This document shows, one piece after another, positions 1-7,202 of a DNA stretch of 19,986 bases (position 1 is its first letter; every line of letters begins with the position of its first letter). The notes beneath the pieces were generated by a model, which did no database searches, was not told the origin of the DNA, and worked only from the letters and a program-made list of their open reading frames with translations. The position numbers and the translations under genes are program-made. This DNA is from JAPUIN01 sp041580375 (lineage in GTDB: Bacteria > Acidobacteriota > Polarisedimenticolia > Gp22-AA2), in NCBI GenBank assembly GCA_041580375.1, contig JBFGDZ010000053.1, forward strand, positions 1 through 19,986, given 5' to 3'.

Positions 1-7
1 ACCGCAC

Positions 8-784
8 ATGACTCGCTTCGTCTGGATGGGGAGCTTCGTTCTGGCCCTGTTCCTCGGACTCGTCGCGCTCGGCTGCTCGGGGGGAGGCCAGCAGAACGCC
101 GAGATGGACGATCAGGACGCGATGGGGATGGAGGACGGGGATCTTCCGGAACCGCCGGCGCCGGCGGCCCGGAGCGGATCCGGATCCGGGACATCGCAGG
201 GCACGGCGACCCGGCAGGTCCCCGAGGATCGCAAGAAGAGCGTGACTCCGGCCCCGCCGAGCACCGTGACGCTCACCGTGCCGGAGGGAACGAATCTGTC
301 GATCGCGATCGACGGCGAGGTCACGTCGGCGACGGCGGCGGTGGGCGACCCCGTGGGGGCCACGCTGCGCCAGCCGGTCGTCGTGGGGAGCCGCGTGGTC
401 TTCCCGGCCGACAGCCGGCTCCGCGGGCGGGTGACCGACGTCAAGCCGGCGAGCAAGGGGTTCAAGGACACGGGCGGCGCGGTGGCGGTGTCGTTCGATC
501 GGATCACGTCCCCCTCGGGGAACTCGGCGACCATCGTCGCGGGGTTCACCAAGGTCGCCACGGGCAGCGGAGGCAAGAAGGCCGCCATCATCGGCGGCAG
601 CGCCGCGGGAGGCGCCCTGCTGGGGAAGGTCCTGGGCAAGGACACGAAGGGATCCGCCGTGGTCGGCGGCGCCATCGGAACCGCCGTCGCGGGCGGCACG
701 AAGGGGAAGGAAGCGATCCTCGAGCCGGGCGAGCAGATCGACATCGGGCTCGAGCAGGCCGTGCGGGTCACGCTCGCACGCTGA
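8..784 (+). CDS. Glycine-zipper envelope lipoprotein, function unknown
   Basis: This is a 258-residue predicted lipoprotein. Residues 1-22 form a hydrophobic signal peptide ending in VALGC, with Cys23 as the likely lipidated residue; Ala at -3 makes the lipobox slightly atypical. A low-complexity acidic then Pro/Ser/Gly linker (about 25-90) should span the periplasmic side. A beta-rich domain follows (about 92-185). It opens with a VPEGT motif and has the pattern of a hydrophobic value, then PADS, then RGRV, which I recall from abundant uncharacterised acidobacterial and deltaproteobacterial envelope proteins. Residues 190-233 are a double glycine zipper (GGSAAGGALLGKVLG and VVGGAIGTAVAGG), a motif that packs or inserts in membranes. 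The C-terminus returns to beta structure. The start lies 8 bases from the window edge, so no ribosome binding site or promoter can be judged. The start is chosen because the signal peptide fits it. The biochemical role is unknown. Confidence 0.8.
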   Translation: MTRFVWMGSFVLALFLGLVALGCSGGGQQNAEMDDQDAMGMEDGDLPEPPAPAARSGSGSGTSQGTATRQVPEDRKKSVTPAPPSTVTLTVPEGTNLSIAIDGEVTSATAAVGDPVGATLRQPVVVGSRVVFPADSRLRGRVTDVKPASKGFKDTGGAVAVSFDRITSPSGNSATIVAGFTKVATGSGGKKAAIIGGSAAGGALLGKVLGKDTKGSAVVGGAIGTAVAGGTKGKEAILEPGEQIDIGLEQAVRVTLAR

Positions 785-813
785 GCGCCGCCGGGACCCC
801 TCCGGAACAGACT

Positions 814-863
814 GAAGCCCGGCGCGCGGGCTGCTCTCTGTCAGTTGCCACGCGCCGGGCTTC
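814..863. terminator. Long perfect inverted repeat between convergent genes, likely bidirectional terminator
   Basis: A perfect 13-bp inverted repeat (814-826 with 851-863, arm GAAGCCCGGCGCG) encloses a 24-base loop. It begins 30 bp after the lipoprotein stop and lies beyond the stop of the convergent secreted-protein gene. There is no clear T-tract on either strand, so termination may need Rho or rely on stem strength alone. Confidence 0.55.
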
Positions 864-866
864 CTG

Positions 867-898
867 CCGCCATCCGGCGGCCGTGGGGCTTGCGCCCC
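867..898. repeat. Two further short hairpins in the same convergent gap
   Basis: Two perfect 5-bp stems with 4-base loops follow the large inverted repeat: CCGCC/GGCGG (867-871 with 876-880) and GGGGC/GCCCC (885-889 with 894-898). They complete a run of three hairpins within 85 bp. They could back up termination or protect the 3' ends of the facing transcripts. Short GC stems are expected by chance in DNA this rich in G and C. Confidence 0.35.
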
Positions 899-940
899 TG
901 TGCCGACCCCGCTGGGGGGCGGCCGCGTTCCTGGACCTCC

Positions 941-1387
941 TCAGTCCTTCAGGTTCACCTTGAAGTTGGCCGGGACGACGTGCATCACGCCCTCTTCGTC
1001 ATACAGGCCCACGTTCATCGTGAAGTGGCCGTTCGCCACGCCGTTCTGGGCCGAATTGAAGGCGAAGGTCACCCTCAATCCGTTGTTCAGCCGCGCGCCG
1101 CCGAGCATGGCGCCACTGGCGCCGTTCGGCGTGAAACCCTTGTTCTGCAGCCCGAAGCTGAGCACCTGGCTGCAGCGGCCCGCGCAGTCGTACGTCACGT
1201 CGAACGTGACTGGTGAGCCGAGCTGGTAACCGCGTACGTTGAAGTTGCAGTCGTACGTGATCTTGTTGCTTCCGATCGACTTGCTGCACGTCGACCCCTT
1301 CATGACCATCTCGGCGGAAGCCGGGGCCGCCGCCAGACAGAAGGCCAGGAAGGCCGCGATCGATCCGACTTTCAGAATCCGTTTCAT
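941..1387 (-). CDS. Small secreted protein with four cysteines, function unknown
   Basis: This encodes 148 residues. Residues 1-25 are a classical Sec signal peptide (KR, hydrophobic core, then APASA) with predicted cleavage before Glu26. The mature part of about 123 residues is beta-rich and has four cysteines (34, 47, 68, 72), suggesting two disulfides in the periplasm or outside the cell. I recognise no family. The ATG at 1387 is preferred because an AGGAGG ribosome binding site at 1404-1399 precedes it by 11 bases. An upstream in-frame GTG at 1399 overlaps that site and would put extra residues before the signal peptide. A perfect 7-bp hairpin abuts the ribosome binding site. The gene is monocistronic, between a convergent lipoprotein gene and the 3' end of a TPR gene. 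I found no convincing promoter upstream. It could be an adhesin-like or immunoglobulin-like secreted domain, but that is a guess. Confidence 0.75.
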   Translation of the reverse strand: MKRILKVGSIAAFLAFCLAAAPASAEMVMKGSTCSKSIGSNKITYDCNFNVRGYQLGSPVTFDVTYDCAGRCSQVLSFGLQNKGFTPNGASGAMLGGARLNNGLRVTFAFNSAQNGVANGHFTMNVGLYDEEGVMHVVPANFKVNLKD

Positions 1388-1404
1388 CGCTGCTTCCACC
1401 TCCT

Positions 1405-1425
1405 GCGGACCAGCGTTCGGTCCGC
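1405..1425 (-). promoter_or_regulatory. Perfect hairpin directly upstream of a ribosome binding site
   Basis: GCGGACC (1405-1411) and GGTCCGC (1419-1425) form a perfect 7-bp stem with a 7-base loop. On the minus strand it ends one base before the AGGAGG ribosome binding site of the secreted-protein gene. It may stabilise the 5' end of the mRNA, modulate ribosome access, or be an operator. Confidence 0.4.
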
Positions 1426-1577
1426 GTCGGCCTTAAGGGGTAGCAAGGGGGATACCATGTCGGCGCGGTGGACAGGGAGTGTCGCGGGAGCCTGAAACGG
1501 CCGTTGCGGGGGCCTTCCGGCGAGCCGTGGCAGGGGGAGCGTGCCTGGCTTCTGGACAGATTACAGATGGGTAGGAC

Positions 1578-1620
1578 AAAAGCCGACGCCCCGTGGGACC
1601 AAATTTGTCCGATTCGGGCG
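1578..1620 (-). terminator. Possible terminator of the TPR gene pair
   Basis: Read on the minus strand just after the TPR stop codon, CGCCC (1620-1616) pairs with GGGCG (1591-1587), and an inner GGAC/GTCC stem surrounds an AAATTT-centred loop. A four-base T run follows at 1581-1578. The stem has internal loops and the T-tract is short, so this is a weak call. Confidence 0.3.
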
Positions 1621-1622
1621 CC

Positions 1623-3161
1623 TCAGGGATCGAGCAGATCCCGGAATGCGCGCTCCCCGCGGATCGGGTCGAAATCGGCTTCCTTCCGGAGGAGATCCAG
1701 AGGCAGATAGCCGTGCAGGCGGGCGCGCTCGAGGCTCTCGACCGCTCGCTCCGGATCGCCGGCGAGTGCGCGGGCGCGCGCCAGCCGGTAATGGACGACT
1801 CCGAGAAGACTCTCCGAGAGGCGCTCCGCGGCCCGGTCGAGCGCCCCGGAGGCGGCCGAGCCGGGAGCGAGCCGTTTGCGCCCGTCCGCCGTGGCGCTGC
1901 GGACGAGGAGCAGGGCCGTCGCTCCGAGCTCCAGCGGATCCTCGCGCGGGTCCGACCGTTCGATCGCGCCGGCGAGGACGCGGACCGCGTCCTTCTCCCG
2001 TCCCCGTTCGAGGAGCATCCCGGCGAGGCGGCGGGCGAGCCGCGTCGGCGCCATCGCCCGCGAGCTGCCGGAGCGCAGGAGCGCCTCGACCCTGCCCTCC
2101 TTGCCCCGTCCCGAGAAGAACTCGACCAGATCGTCGTGCGCTCGGAAGAGGAACTCGCGCCCCCGCTCCGGGCCGTCGTAATCGGGCGGGACGCGCTCGA
2201 TGAGCGTGCTGAGGAAATACTCGGCCTCGGCTTCGCGCTCGAGCTGCAGCAGGCAGTATCCCTTGCCGTACAGCGCGAGCAGCGTCGGCAGGGAGGCGTT
2301 GTCGGGGATCTCGATGCGGCCGTAGACCTCGAGCGCGTCCTCGAAGCGGCGGTCGGCGACCAGCACGCCGGCGGCGCCGAGCAGGGCCCGATCCCGGGCA
2401 TAGTCCCACTGCTGGAGGAGCATGTCATAGGTCCTCCCGGCCAGACTGAGGCCGCCCCGCAGGTGCAGCGTGGCGGCGGCGCCCAGCTGGGGGACGATCG
2501 CCTCGTGATCGAGATCGATCGCCTGTCCGTACATCTCCATCGCCTCGCCGTAGCGTCCCTGGTCACGCAGGACGCCGGCCAGCGCGATGAGCGGGCGCGG
2601 CGAATCGGGATCGAGGTCGGCGGCCCTGCGCGCCTCCTCGAGAGCCTCCTCGAGATCACCGCGCAGCCGCAGGATGACGCTCAGCGCGACGGCCGCCTCC
2701 GACGAGCCGGGATCGAGCCGGACCGCCTCGCGCGCCTCCTTCAGCGCAGGGGTCAGGCGGTCGGACGCCGCGTGCGCGAGGGCGAGCGCCCGGCGGGCGT
2801 GGGCGTTGCCGGCGTCCAGGTCGACGGCGCGGCGCGCTTCGTCGAGCGCGAGGGCGATCCGTCGCGGGGATTCGTCCAGCCCGAGTGAGTAGAGATAGAC
2901 GGAGACCTCCGCGAGCCCCGCGTGCGCGTCCACGCGGTCCGGATCGCGCCGGAGCGCCATCCGGAAGAGGCGCTCCGCCTCGGCCTGATCCTCGGGACGC
3001 GGGCGGGCGCGGAACGCGGCGCCGCGGCGCGCGTAGCTCTCCGCGGTCAGTTTCCGCTGCTCGCGCGGCCGGGGCTCGGCGGCCCGGGAGAGGGGGTCCG
3101 CGCCGGGGAGGAGGACGATCGCGACGATCCCGGCGATCGCGGCCCGACGGAAGCGGATCAG
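1623..3161 (-). CDS. Secreted or membrane-anchored multi-TPR protein, probable CTG start
   Basis: This predicted 512-residue protein is made largely of tetratricopeptide repeats, which serve as protein-interaction scaffolds. Residues 1-30 give an arginine-containing N-terminus, a hydrophobic segment (AIAGIVAIVLLPGA) and then a likely cleavage or anchor region. Repeats with the pattern A(R)xAxxLDP run from about residue 50 to the end. The last 30 residues (GY, LL, DFDPIRG, FRDLL) match the degenerate final repeat seen in many acidobacterial TPR proteins. The frame stays open upstream to 3704, but those residues are only the shadow of the preceding gene. No ATG, GTG or TTG lies in frame near the true N-terminus. 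The best start is CTG at 3161-3159, which overlaps the upstream TGA as CTGA and follows a GGCGGGGA ribosome-binding-like tract, implying translational coupling. Without it, the first ATG would lie well inside the protein and drop the signal segment. Confidence 0.75.
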   Translation of the reverse strand: MIRFRRAAIAGIVAIVLLPGADPLSRAAEPRPREQRKLTAESYARRGAAFRARPRPEDQAEAERLFRMALRRDPDRVDAHAGLAEVSVYLYSLGLDESPRRIALALDEARRAVDLDAGNAHARRALALAHAASDRLTPALKEAREAVRLDPGSSEAAVALSVILRLRGDLEEALEEARRAADLDPDSPRPLIALAGVLRDQGRYGEAMEMYGQAIDLDHEAIVPQLGAAATLHLRGGLSLAGRTYDMLLQQWDYARDRALLGAAGVLVADRRFEDALEVYGRIEIPDNASLPTLLALYGKGYCLLQLEREAEAEYFLSTLIERVPPDYDGPERGREFLFRAHDDLVEFFSGRGKEGRVEALLRSGSSRAMAPTRLARRLAGMLLERGREKDAVRVLAGAIERSDPREDPLELGATALLLVRSATADGRKRLAPGSAASGALDRAAERLSESLLGVVHYRLARARALAGDPERAVESLERARLHGYLPLDLLRKEADFDPIRGERAFRDLLDP

Positions 3162-3667
3162 TCCCCGCCGGTGCGGCCGGCCAGAAGCATGCGCAACCGG
3201 TAGCGCAGCTCGCCGGCGAACCGGTTGATCGGATGGGAGCGGGGCAGGAAGCCGAAGATTGGATCGAAACGCCGCTCGTAGCGCTCCAGCGCGTCCTGGA
3301 TGCGTCGATAACCGGGCCTGAGATTGAGGCCCTTCTGGAACGACTCGAAGGCCAGGGCCTTCTGGCGGTTCCGCAGGTAGACGATCCCCAGGTTGCAGTA
3401 GAGATCGGGATCGAAGAACTCGCGCTGGACCGCCTTCTGGCAGAGCGTGAGCCCCTCCTCCGAGCGGACGTTCGCCAGCGTGAGCGCCAGGCCCAGGTAG
3501 GAGACGTATTTCATGCGGGGGCTCTTGGTGCCCGCCTGCCGCTCCTGTTCGATCGACTCCCGGAACAGGGCGATCGCCTGCTGGTAGGTCTTGCGCTCCA
3601 GAGCCTGCAGCCCCTTGCGGAAGGTCGTCTCGGACGGGTCGGCGGCGGCAGTCGCGGTGCTCGTCAT
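3158..3667 (-). CDS. Small TPR protein
   Basis: A 169-residue cytoplasmic TPR protein with no signal peptide. Two or three tetratricopeptide units are visible: about 14-48 (FRKGLQALERKTYQQAIALF), 52-88 and 89-125 (LYCNLGIVYLRNRQKALAF). A basic C-terminal segment follows (about 130-169), ending in FAGELRYRLRMLLAGRTGGD. The ATG at 3667 follows a CGAGGACTC ribosome binding site, and a strong promoter lies about 45 bp upstream. Its stop overlaps the proposed CTG start of the larger TPR gene by 4 bp, so the two are co-transcribed and probably coupled. They likely act in one assembly, with the small one cytoplasmic and the large one membrane-associated or exported. No partner or pathway can be named from the sequence. 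Confidence 0.85.
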   Translation of the reverse strand: MTSTATAAADPSETTFRKGLQALERKTYQQAIALFRESIEQERQAGTKSPRMKYVSYLGLALTLANVRSEEGLTLCQKAVQREFFDPDLYCNLGIVYLRNRQKALAFESFQKGLNLRPGYRRIQDALERYERRFDPIFGFLPRSHPINRFAGELRYRLRMLLAGRTGGD

Positions 3668-3709
3668 GAGTCCTCGCGGGACGCGAATCCGGAATTGAAA
3701 CCATGGGTC

Positions 3710-3737
3710 AATATAGGCACGGCGGCGGGGGTGTCAA
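3710..3737 (-). promoter_or_regulatory. Sigma-70-type promoter of the TPR operon
   Basis: On the minus strand, TTGACA (3737-3732), a 16-bp spacer and TATATT (3715-3710) are followed by the ATG at 3667. The predicted leader is about 36 nt. The perfect -35 and 5/6 -10 stand out in this GC-rich DNA. Confidence 0.75.
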
Positions 3738-3871
3738 CCGTCCCGCCGGGGAATCGTGGGGTCGGATCGGGGGGCCCGGCGAAGCGGCCGGACGGCGAAA
3801 GAGCCGCCGCGCACCCGGTCGGGGCGCCCGGCGGCCCGTATCGATGCACCCGCGGATCGGCCCGCGGGCCG

Positions 3872-4312
3872 CTATTCCTCCTCGGATCCGTAGTCGTCGT
3901 CGAAGTCGTAGCTCGGCGACGATCCCTCCGGCACCGAAGGGGTGTAGGAGGGGGTGGCGGGAGTCGGAATGATCGGTCTCGAAGGCTCCCGCGCCGGCTC
4001 GAACGCGCCGGGGGTGAATGCCGGACGGGCCGGGGCTGCGGGCTTCGGCCTCGCGGCGCGGCTCGACTTGCGGCCGCCCTTCCGGCGCTTCGCCGTCTTC
4101 TTCTTCCCGGAGGCCTTTCTGCCCTTGCGCGAGGCTCTGCGCGCCGGCTTCCTGCCCTTGCGGCCGCGGGCCTTCTTCGTGGATCGCGCCCGTCGTGCCG
4201 GCTTCCTTCTGCGGGAGGCCTTCTTCCGACGGGAGGACGCCTTACGGCGCGAAGCCTTGCGGGCCGGCTTCCTCCGACGAGAGGCCTTGCGCTTAGCTCT
4301 CTTCTTCGCCAC
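3872..4312 (-). CDS. Histone H1-like Lys/Arg-rich protein with acidic tail
   Basis: A 146-residue, extremely basic low-complexity protein. Residues 1-90 are almost entirely Lys, Arg, Ala and Ser, built from degenerate repeats of the type KASRRRKPARRA (about 8-20 and 31-43, with decayed copies after). Residues 88-130 are Pro/Ala/Ser-rich, and the last residues (136-146) are acidic (DFDDDY, then SEEE). The basic part resembles bacterial H1-like nucleoid proteins and the C-terminal domain of eukaryotic H1, so non-specific DNA or RNA binding in the nucleoid is inferred. The GTG at 4312 is chosen because an AGGGGGTG ribosome binding site precedes it. The frame extends upstream to 4402, but that extension overlaps the promoter and lacks the composition of the protein. 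The gene is monocistronic, with its own promoter and a leader hairpin. A 12-bp GC palindrome at 3859-3870 just after the stop may assist termination. Confidence 0.8.
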   Translation of the reverse strand: MAKKRAKRKASRRRKPARKASRRKASSRRKKASRRRKPARRARSTKKARGRKGRKPARRASRKGRKASGKKKTAKRRKGGRKSSRAARPKPAAPARPAFTPGAFEPAREPSRPIIPTPATPSYTPSVPEGSSPSYDFDDDYGSEEE

Positions 4313-4373
4313 GGTCGCACCCCCTGTGTGTCGATGATCTCGAATGCGAGATGTTGCGTGATAACGGTCGCTC

Positions 4374-4402
4374 AATACACCACAAGGACCCACCTTTGTC
4401 AA
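4374..4402 (-). promoter_or_regulatory. Promoter of the H1-like gene
   Basis: On the minus strand, TTGACA (4402-4397), a 17-bp spacer and TGTATT (4379-4374) precede the GTG start at 4312. The predicted leader is about 55 nt. A perfect 6-bp hairpin (ATCTCG 4337-4342 with CGAGAT 4347-4352, loop of four) lies in that leader. Confidence 0.65.
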
Positions 4403-4484
4403 GTCGCGCGGGCTTTCCGCGGTCCCCGCGATCGCGCGACGGGGCGCGCTCCCGGCGACGAGGGATCCCCCACGGGCGCGGGGT

Positions 4485-5297
4485 TCAGGATCGTCGGAGC
4501 ACCGGCCCCGCCGCCTCCGCGTCGGTCGCCTCCGCCCGGCCGAACAGCGCTGGATCCGGGCACATGATCCCGTCGACGCCGAGCGCGAGCAGGCGCCGCA
4601 GCATCTCGATCTCGCGCACGGGCCAGACGAACACGGCCAGCCCGAGCAGACGGCTCGCGCGCAGCCGCCGCCTTCCGGCCAGGCGGCTGTGGATATGGAC
4701 CGACTGCAGCCCCGTCCGCCGGTGCAGGGCGGTCAGTCCGCGCGTCGTCCATTTGCAGATGAGGCCGAGGTGGGCGCCGGGTCTTGCGGACCGGAGCCGA
4801 TCGAGGATGCGAGGCTCGAAGGAGGAGAGATAGAGCGGTTCCGCGAAATCGGTGCGGGCGGTCGCCTCGACGACGCAACGCACGAGCGCGCCGGGGTCGA
4901 GGCGCGGGGGCGGAGGCGAAGGAAGAGGACCGCGCCCTTCCCCGATCTTGAGCTCGACGTTGACCCCGCACCGGCCGCGGGCGAGATCGAGCACCTCCTC
5001 CAGAGTGGCGACGGGCTCGCCGCGGTAGCGCGGCGCGAACCAGGAGCCCGCATCGAGGCTCTTCAGCCGCGCGAGGGTGAGATCCGCCACGGCTCCGTGG
5101 CCGTCGGTGGTGCGATCGACGGTCTCGTCGTGCATCAGGACGGGGACCCCGTCGGCCGTGGCGCGGACGTCGATCTCGAGAGCCTCGGCGCCGTGGCGCA
5201 GGGCCTCCTCGCACGCGATCAGCGTGTTCTCGGGCGCCCGGTCGCCGCCCGCCCTGTGCGCGAAACGGACCGGTCGGGACTGCCCGGAAGGGGTCAC
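4485..5297 (-). CDS. Glycerophosphodiester phosphodiesterase, cytoplasmic type
   Basis: This encodes 270 residues of the GDPD family, which hydrolyses deacylated phospholipids (glycerophosphodiesters) to glycerol-3-phosphate and an alcohol. The catalytic signature is complete: HR at 14-15, ENT at 23-25, EID at 41-43 and the HD pair at 56-57, followed by DRTTDG and a later VELKI segment that supplies another conserved acid. There is no signal peptide, which fits a cytoplasmic UgpQ-like enzyme rather than periplasmic GlpQ. The length is usual for the family. It starts at GTG 5297, overlapping the typA stop by 4 bp (GTGA), with GGAGGT about 10 bases upstream, so it is translationally coupled to typA. 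The C-terminal part is Arg/Ala-rich but retains the barrel end with the VDGIMCPDP motif typical of GDPD proteins. Confidence 0.93.
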   Translation of the reverse strand: MTPSGQSRPVRFAHRAGGDRAPENTLIACEEALRHGAEALEIDVRATADGVPVLMHDETVDRTTDGHGAVADLTLARLKSLDAGSWFAPRYRGEPVATLEEVLDLARGRCGVNVELKIGEGRGPLPSPPPPRLDPGALVRCVVEATARTDFAEPLYLSSFEPRILDRLRSARPGAHLGLICKWTTRGLTALHRRTGLQSVHIHSRLAGRRRLRASRLLGLAVFVWPVREIEMLRRLLALGVDGIMCPDPALFGRAEATDAEAAGPVLRRS

Positions 5298-7159
5298 GGC
5301 GCGCCGACCTCCACGCGGCCGCGCTCGGAGCGCTTCCGATCCTGGGCGCCCAGCACCCGCTTCCGCAGCCGGATGTCGCTCGGCGTGACCTCCACGAGCT
5401 CGTCCGGGGCGATGAACTCGATGCAGTCCTCGAGGTCCATCTCGCGCGGCGGCGTGAGCCGGATGGTCTCGTCCGCAGTCGAGGCGCGCATGTTCGTCAG
5501 GTGCTTCTTCTTGCAGGGGTTGACGACGAGGTCGTTCTCTCGCGAGTTCTCGCCGATGATCATCCCCTCGTAGACGCGCACGCCCGGTCCGATGAACAGC
5601 GTGCCGCGATCCTCGAGCGCGTGCAGGGCGTACGTGACCGTGTCGCCCGGCTCCTTGGCGATCAGCGCCCCGCGGGTCCGCTCGGGGATGTCGCCGCGGT
5701 GGGCACCGTATCCGTGGAAGACGTGGGACAGGATGCCGGTGCCGCGCGTCTCGGTGAGGAACTCGCGCCGGAAGCCCAGCAGCCCGCGGGCGGGCACGGT
5801 GAACTCGAGACGCGCGCGACCGGTGCCGGCGCCGCTCATGTTCGCCAGCTCGGCCCGGCGCTCTCCGAGCATCTCCATCACGCGACCGACGTACCCTTCC
5901 TCGACGTCCAGGACGAGGTCTTCGATCGGCTCGAGCGTCCGGCCGTTCTCGTCACGCCGGAGGATCACCTGCGGGCGGGAGAGCTGGAACTCGAACCCCT
6001 CCCGTCGCATGGTCTCCACCAGGATCGAGAGATGCAGCTCTCCGCGCCCGGAGACGAGCATGGAATCCGGGGATCCGGTCTCCTCCACCCGCAGCGCGAC
6101 GTTGGCGCGGGCCTCGCGCTCGAGGCGCTCCCTGAGGTGACGCGAGGTGACGAAGCGCCCCGCGCGCCCGGACAGCGGAGAATCGTTCACCATGAACTCC
6201 ATCGACAGGGTCGGCTCGTCCACGCGGATCGGGGGGAGGGCCTCCGGAGCGTCCGGATGGGTCAGAGTCTCGCCGATGTGGATGTCGGGGATGCCGGCGA
6301 CGGAGACGATCTCGCCGGCCGCGGCCTCCCCCACGTCGGTCCGCTTGAGCCCCACGAAGGACTGCAGGCGGGTGACCCGATGCGTCTCGATGGAGCCGTC
6401 GAGGCGGATGAGCGCGACCGGCTCTCCGACCCGGATCACGCCCCTCTGAATGCGCCCGATCGCCATGCGGCCGACGTAGTCGTTGTAGTCGAGCGTCGCC
6501 GCCTGCAGCTGCAGCGGCGCCTCCGAGTCTCCGGGAGGAGGCGGGATCGCCTCGAGGATCGTGTCGAGGAGGGGGCGCACGTCGGTCCCTTCCTCGTCCA
6601 GCTCGCGCCGCGCGTAGCCGAGCTTCGCGGAGGCGTACAGCGTGGGAAAGTCGAGCTGCGCGTCGCTCGCGCCCAGATTCAGCATCAGCTGGAAAACGTC
6701 GTCGAGCACCTGATGCGGGCGGGCGTCGGTCCGATCGATCTTGTTGATGACGACGATCGGCCGCAGGGCGATGTCGAGGGACTTCTTCAGCACGAACCGC
6801 GTCTGGGGAAGGGGGCCCTCGGCCGCGTCGACCAGCAGGAGGACGCCGTCCACCATCCCCAGGATGCGCTCCACCTCGCCGCCGAAGTCGGCGTGCCCCG
6901 GCGTGTCGACGATGTTGATCTTGACGTCCCGGTAGACGATCGACGTGTTCTTGGCCAGGATCGTGATGCCGCGCTCGCGCTCGAGGTCGTTGGTGTCGAG
7001 GGCGCGCTCCTGCACGCGCTCGTTCGCCCGGAAGGTCCCCGTCTGCTGCAGCAGACGATCGACCAGCGTCGTCTTGCCGTGATCGACGTGGGCGATGATG
7101 GCGATGTTCCGGATGTCGCCCCGGCGGGGTTCAGTCTGCACGATCCGATCGCTCCCCAT
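5294..7159 (-). CDS. typA: Ribosome-associated GTPase TypA/BipA
   Basis: A 621-residue translational GTPase of the TypA/BipA family, related to EF-G and LepA, which binds ribosomes and assists 50S assembly and stress or low-temperature growth. The P-loop AHVDHGKTT is at 23-31, followed by the ERGITI switch, DTPGH and NKID guanine-specificity motifs. Domain II, the EF-G-like domains and the TypA-specific C-terminal domain follow (RGTGILSHVFHGY, then IGENSRENDLVVNPCKKKHLTNMR). Length matches the family. ATG at 7159 gives an N-terminus slightly longer than usual, with no good ribosome binding site. GTG at 7141 has GGGGAG five bases upstream and would give 615 residues, so the true start is uncertain. 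A promoter lies immediately upstream, inside the 3' end of the preceding methyltransferase gene. The GDPD gene is coupled downstream. Confidence 0.97.
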   Translation of the reverse strand: MGSDRIVQTEPRRGDIRNIAIIAHVDHGKTTLVDRLLQQTGTFRANERVQERALDTNDLERERGITILAKNTSIVYRDVKINIVDTPGHADFGGEVERILGMVDGVLLLVDAAEGPLPQTRFVLKKSLDIALRPIVVINKIDRTDARPHQVLDDVFQLMLNLGASDAQLDFPTLYASAKLGYARRELDEEGTDVRPLLDTILEAIPPPPGDSEAPLQLQAATLDYNDYVGRMAIGRIQRGVIRVGEPVALIRLDGSIETHRVTRLQSFVGLKRTDVGEAAAGEIVSVAGIPDIHIGETLTHPDAPEALPPIRVDEPTLSMEFMVNDSPLSGRAGRFVTSRHLRERLEREARANVALRVEETGSPDSMLVSGRGELHLSILVETMRREGFEFQLSRPQVILRRDENGRTLEPIEDLVLDVEEGYVGRVMEMLGERRAELANMSGAGTGRARLEFTVPARGLLGFRREFLTETRGTGILSHVFHGYGAHRGDIPERTRGALIAKEPGDTVTYALHALEDRGTLFIGPGVRVYEGMIIGENSRENDLVVNPCKKKHLTNMRASTADETIRLTPPREMDLEDCIEFIAPDELVEVTPSDIRLRKRVLGAQDRKRSERGRVEVGAP

Positions 7160-7172
7160 GGATGAGGAGCGG

Positions 7173-7202
7173 ATTATATCGTCCCCGTCACTCGATGGTG
7201 AA
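7173..7202 (-). promoter_or_regulatory. Promoter of typA, inside the end of the methyltransferase gene
   Basis: On the minus strand, TTCACC (7202-7197), an 18-bp spacer and a perfect TATAAT (7178-7173) predict a transcript start near 7166. That is only about 7 nt before the ATG at 7159 but about 25 nt before the GTG at 7141, which favours the GTG start unless the mRNA is near-leaderless. Confidence 0.6.

Noticed and set aside
3162..3704. Upstream extension of the large TPR protein by 181 codons
   Set aside because: This stretch is the out-of-frame reading of the small TPR gene, which has its own start, ribosome binding site and repeats; composition is Arg/Pro/Gly-rich shadow sequence.
4351..4833. 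Plus-strand frames opposite the GDPD and H1-like genes
   Set aside because: They are shadows of genes with strong family signatures on the minus strand and have no start signals.
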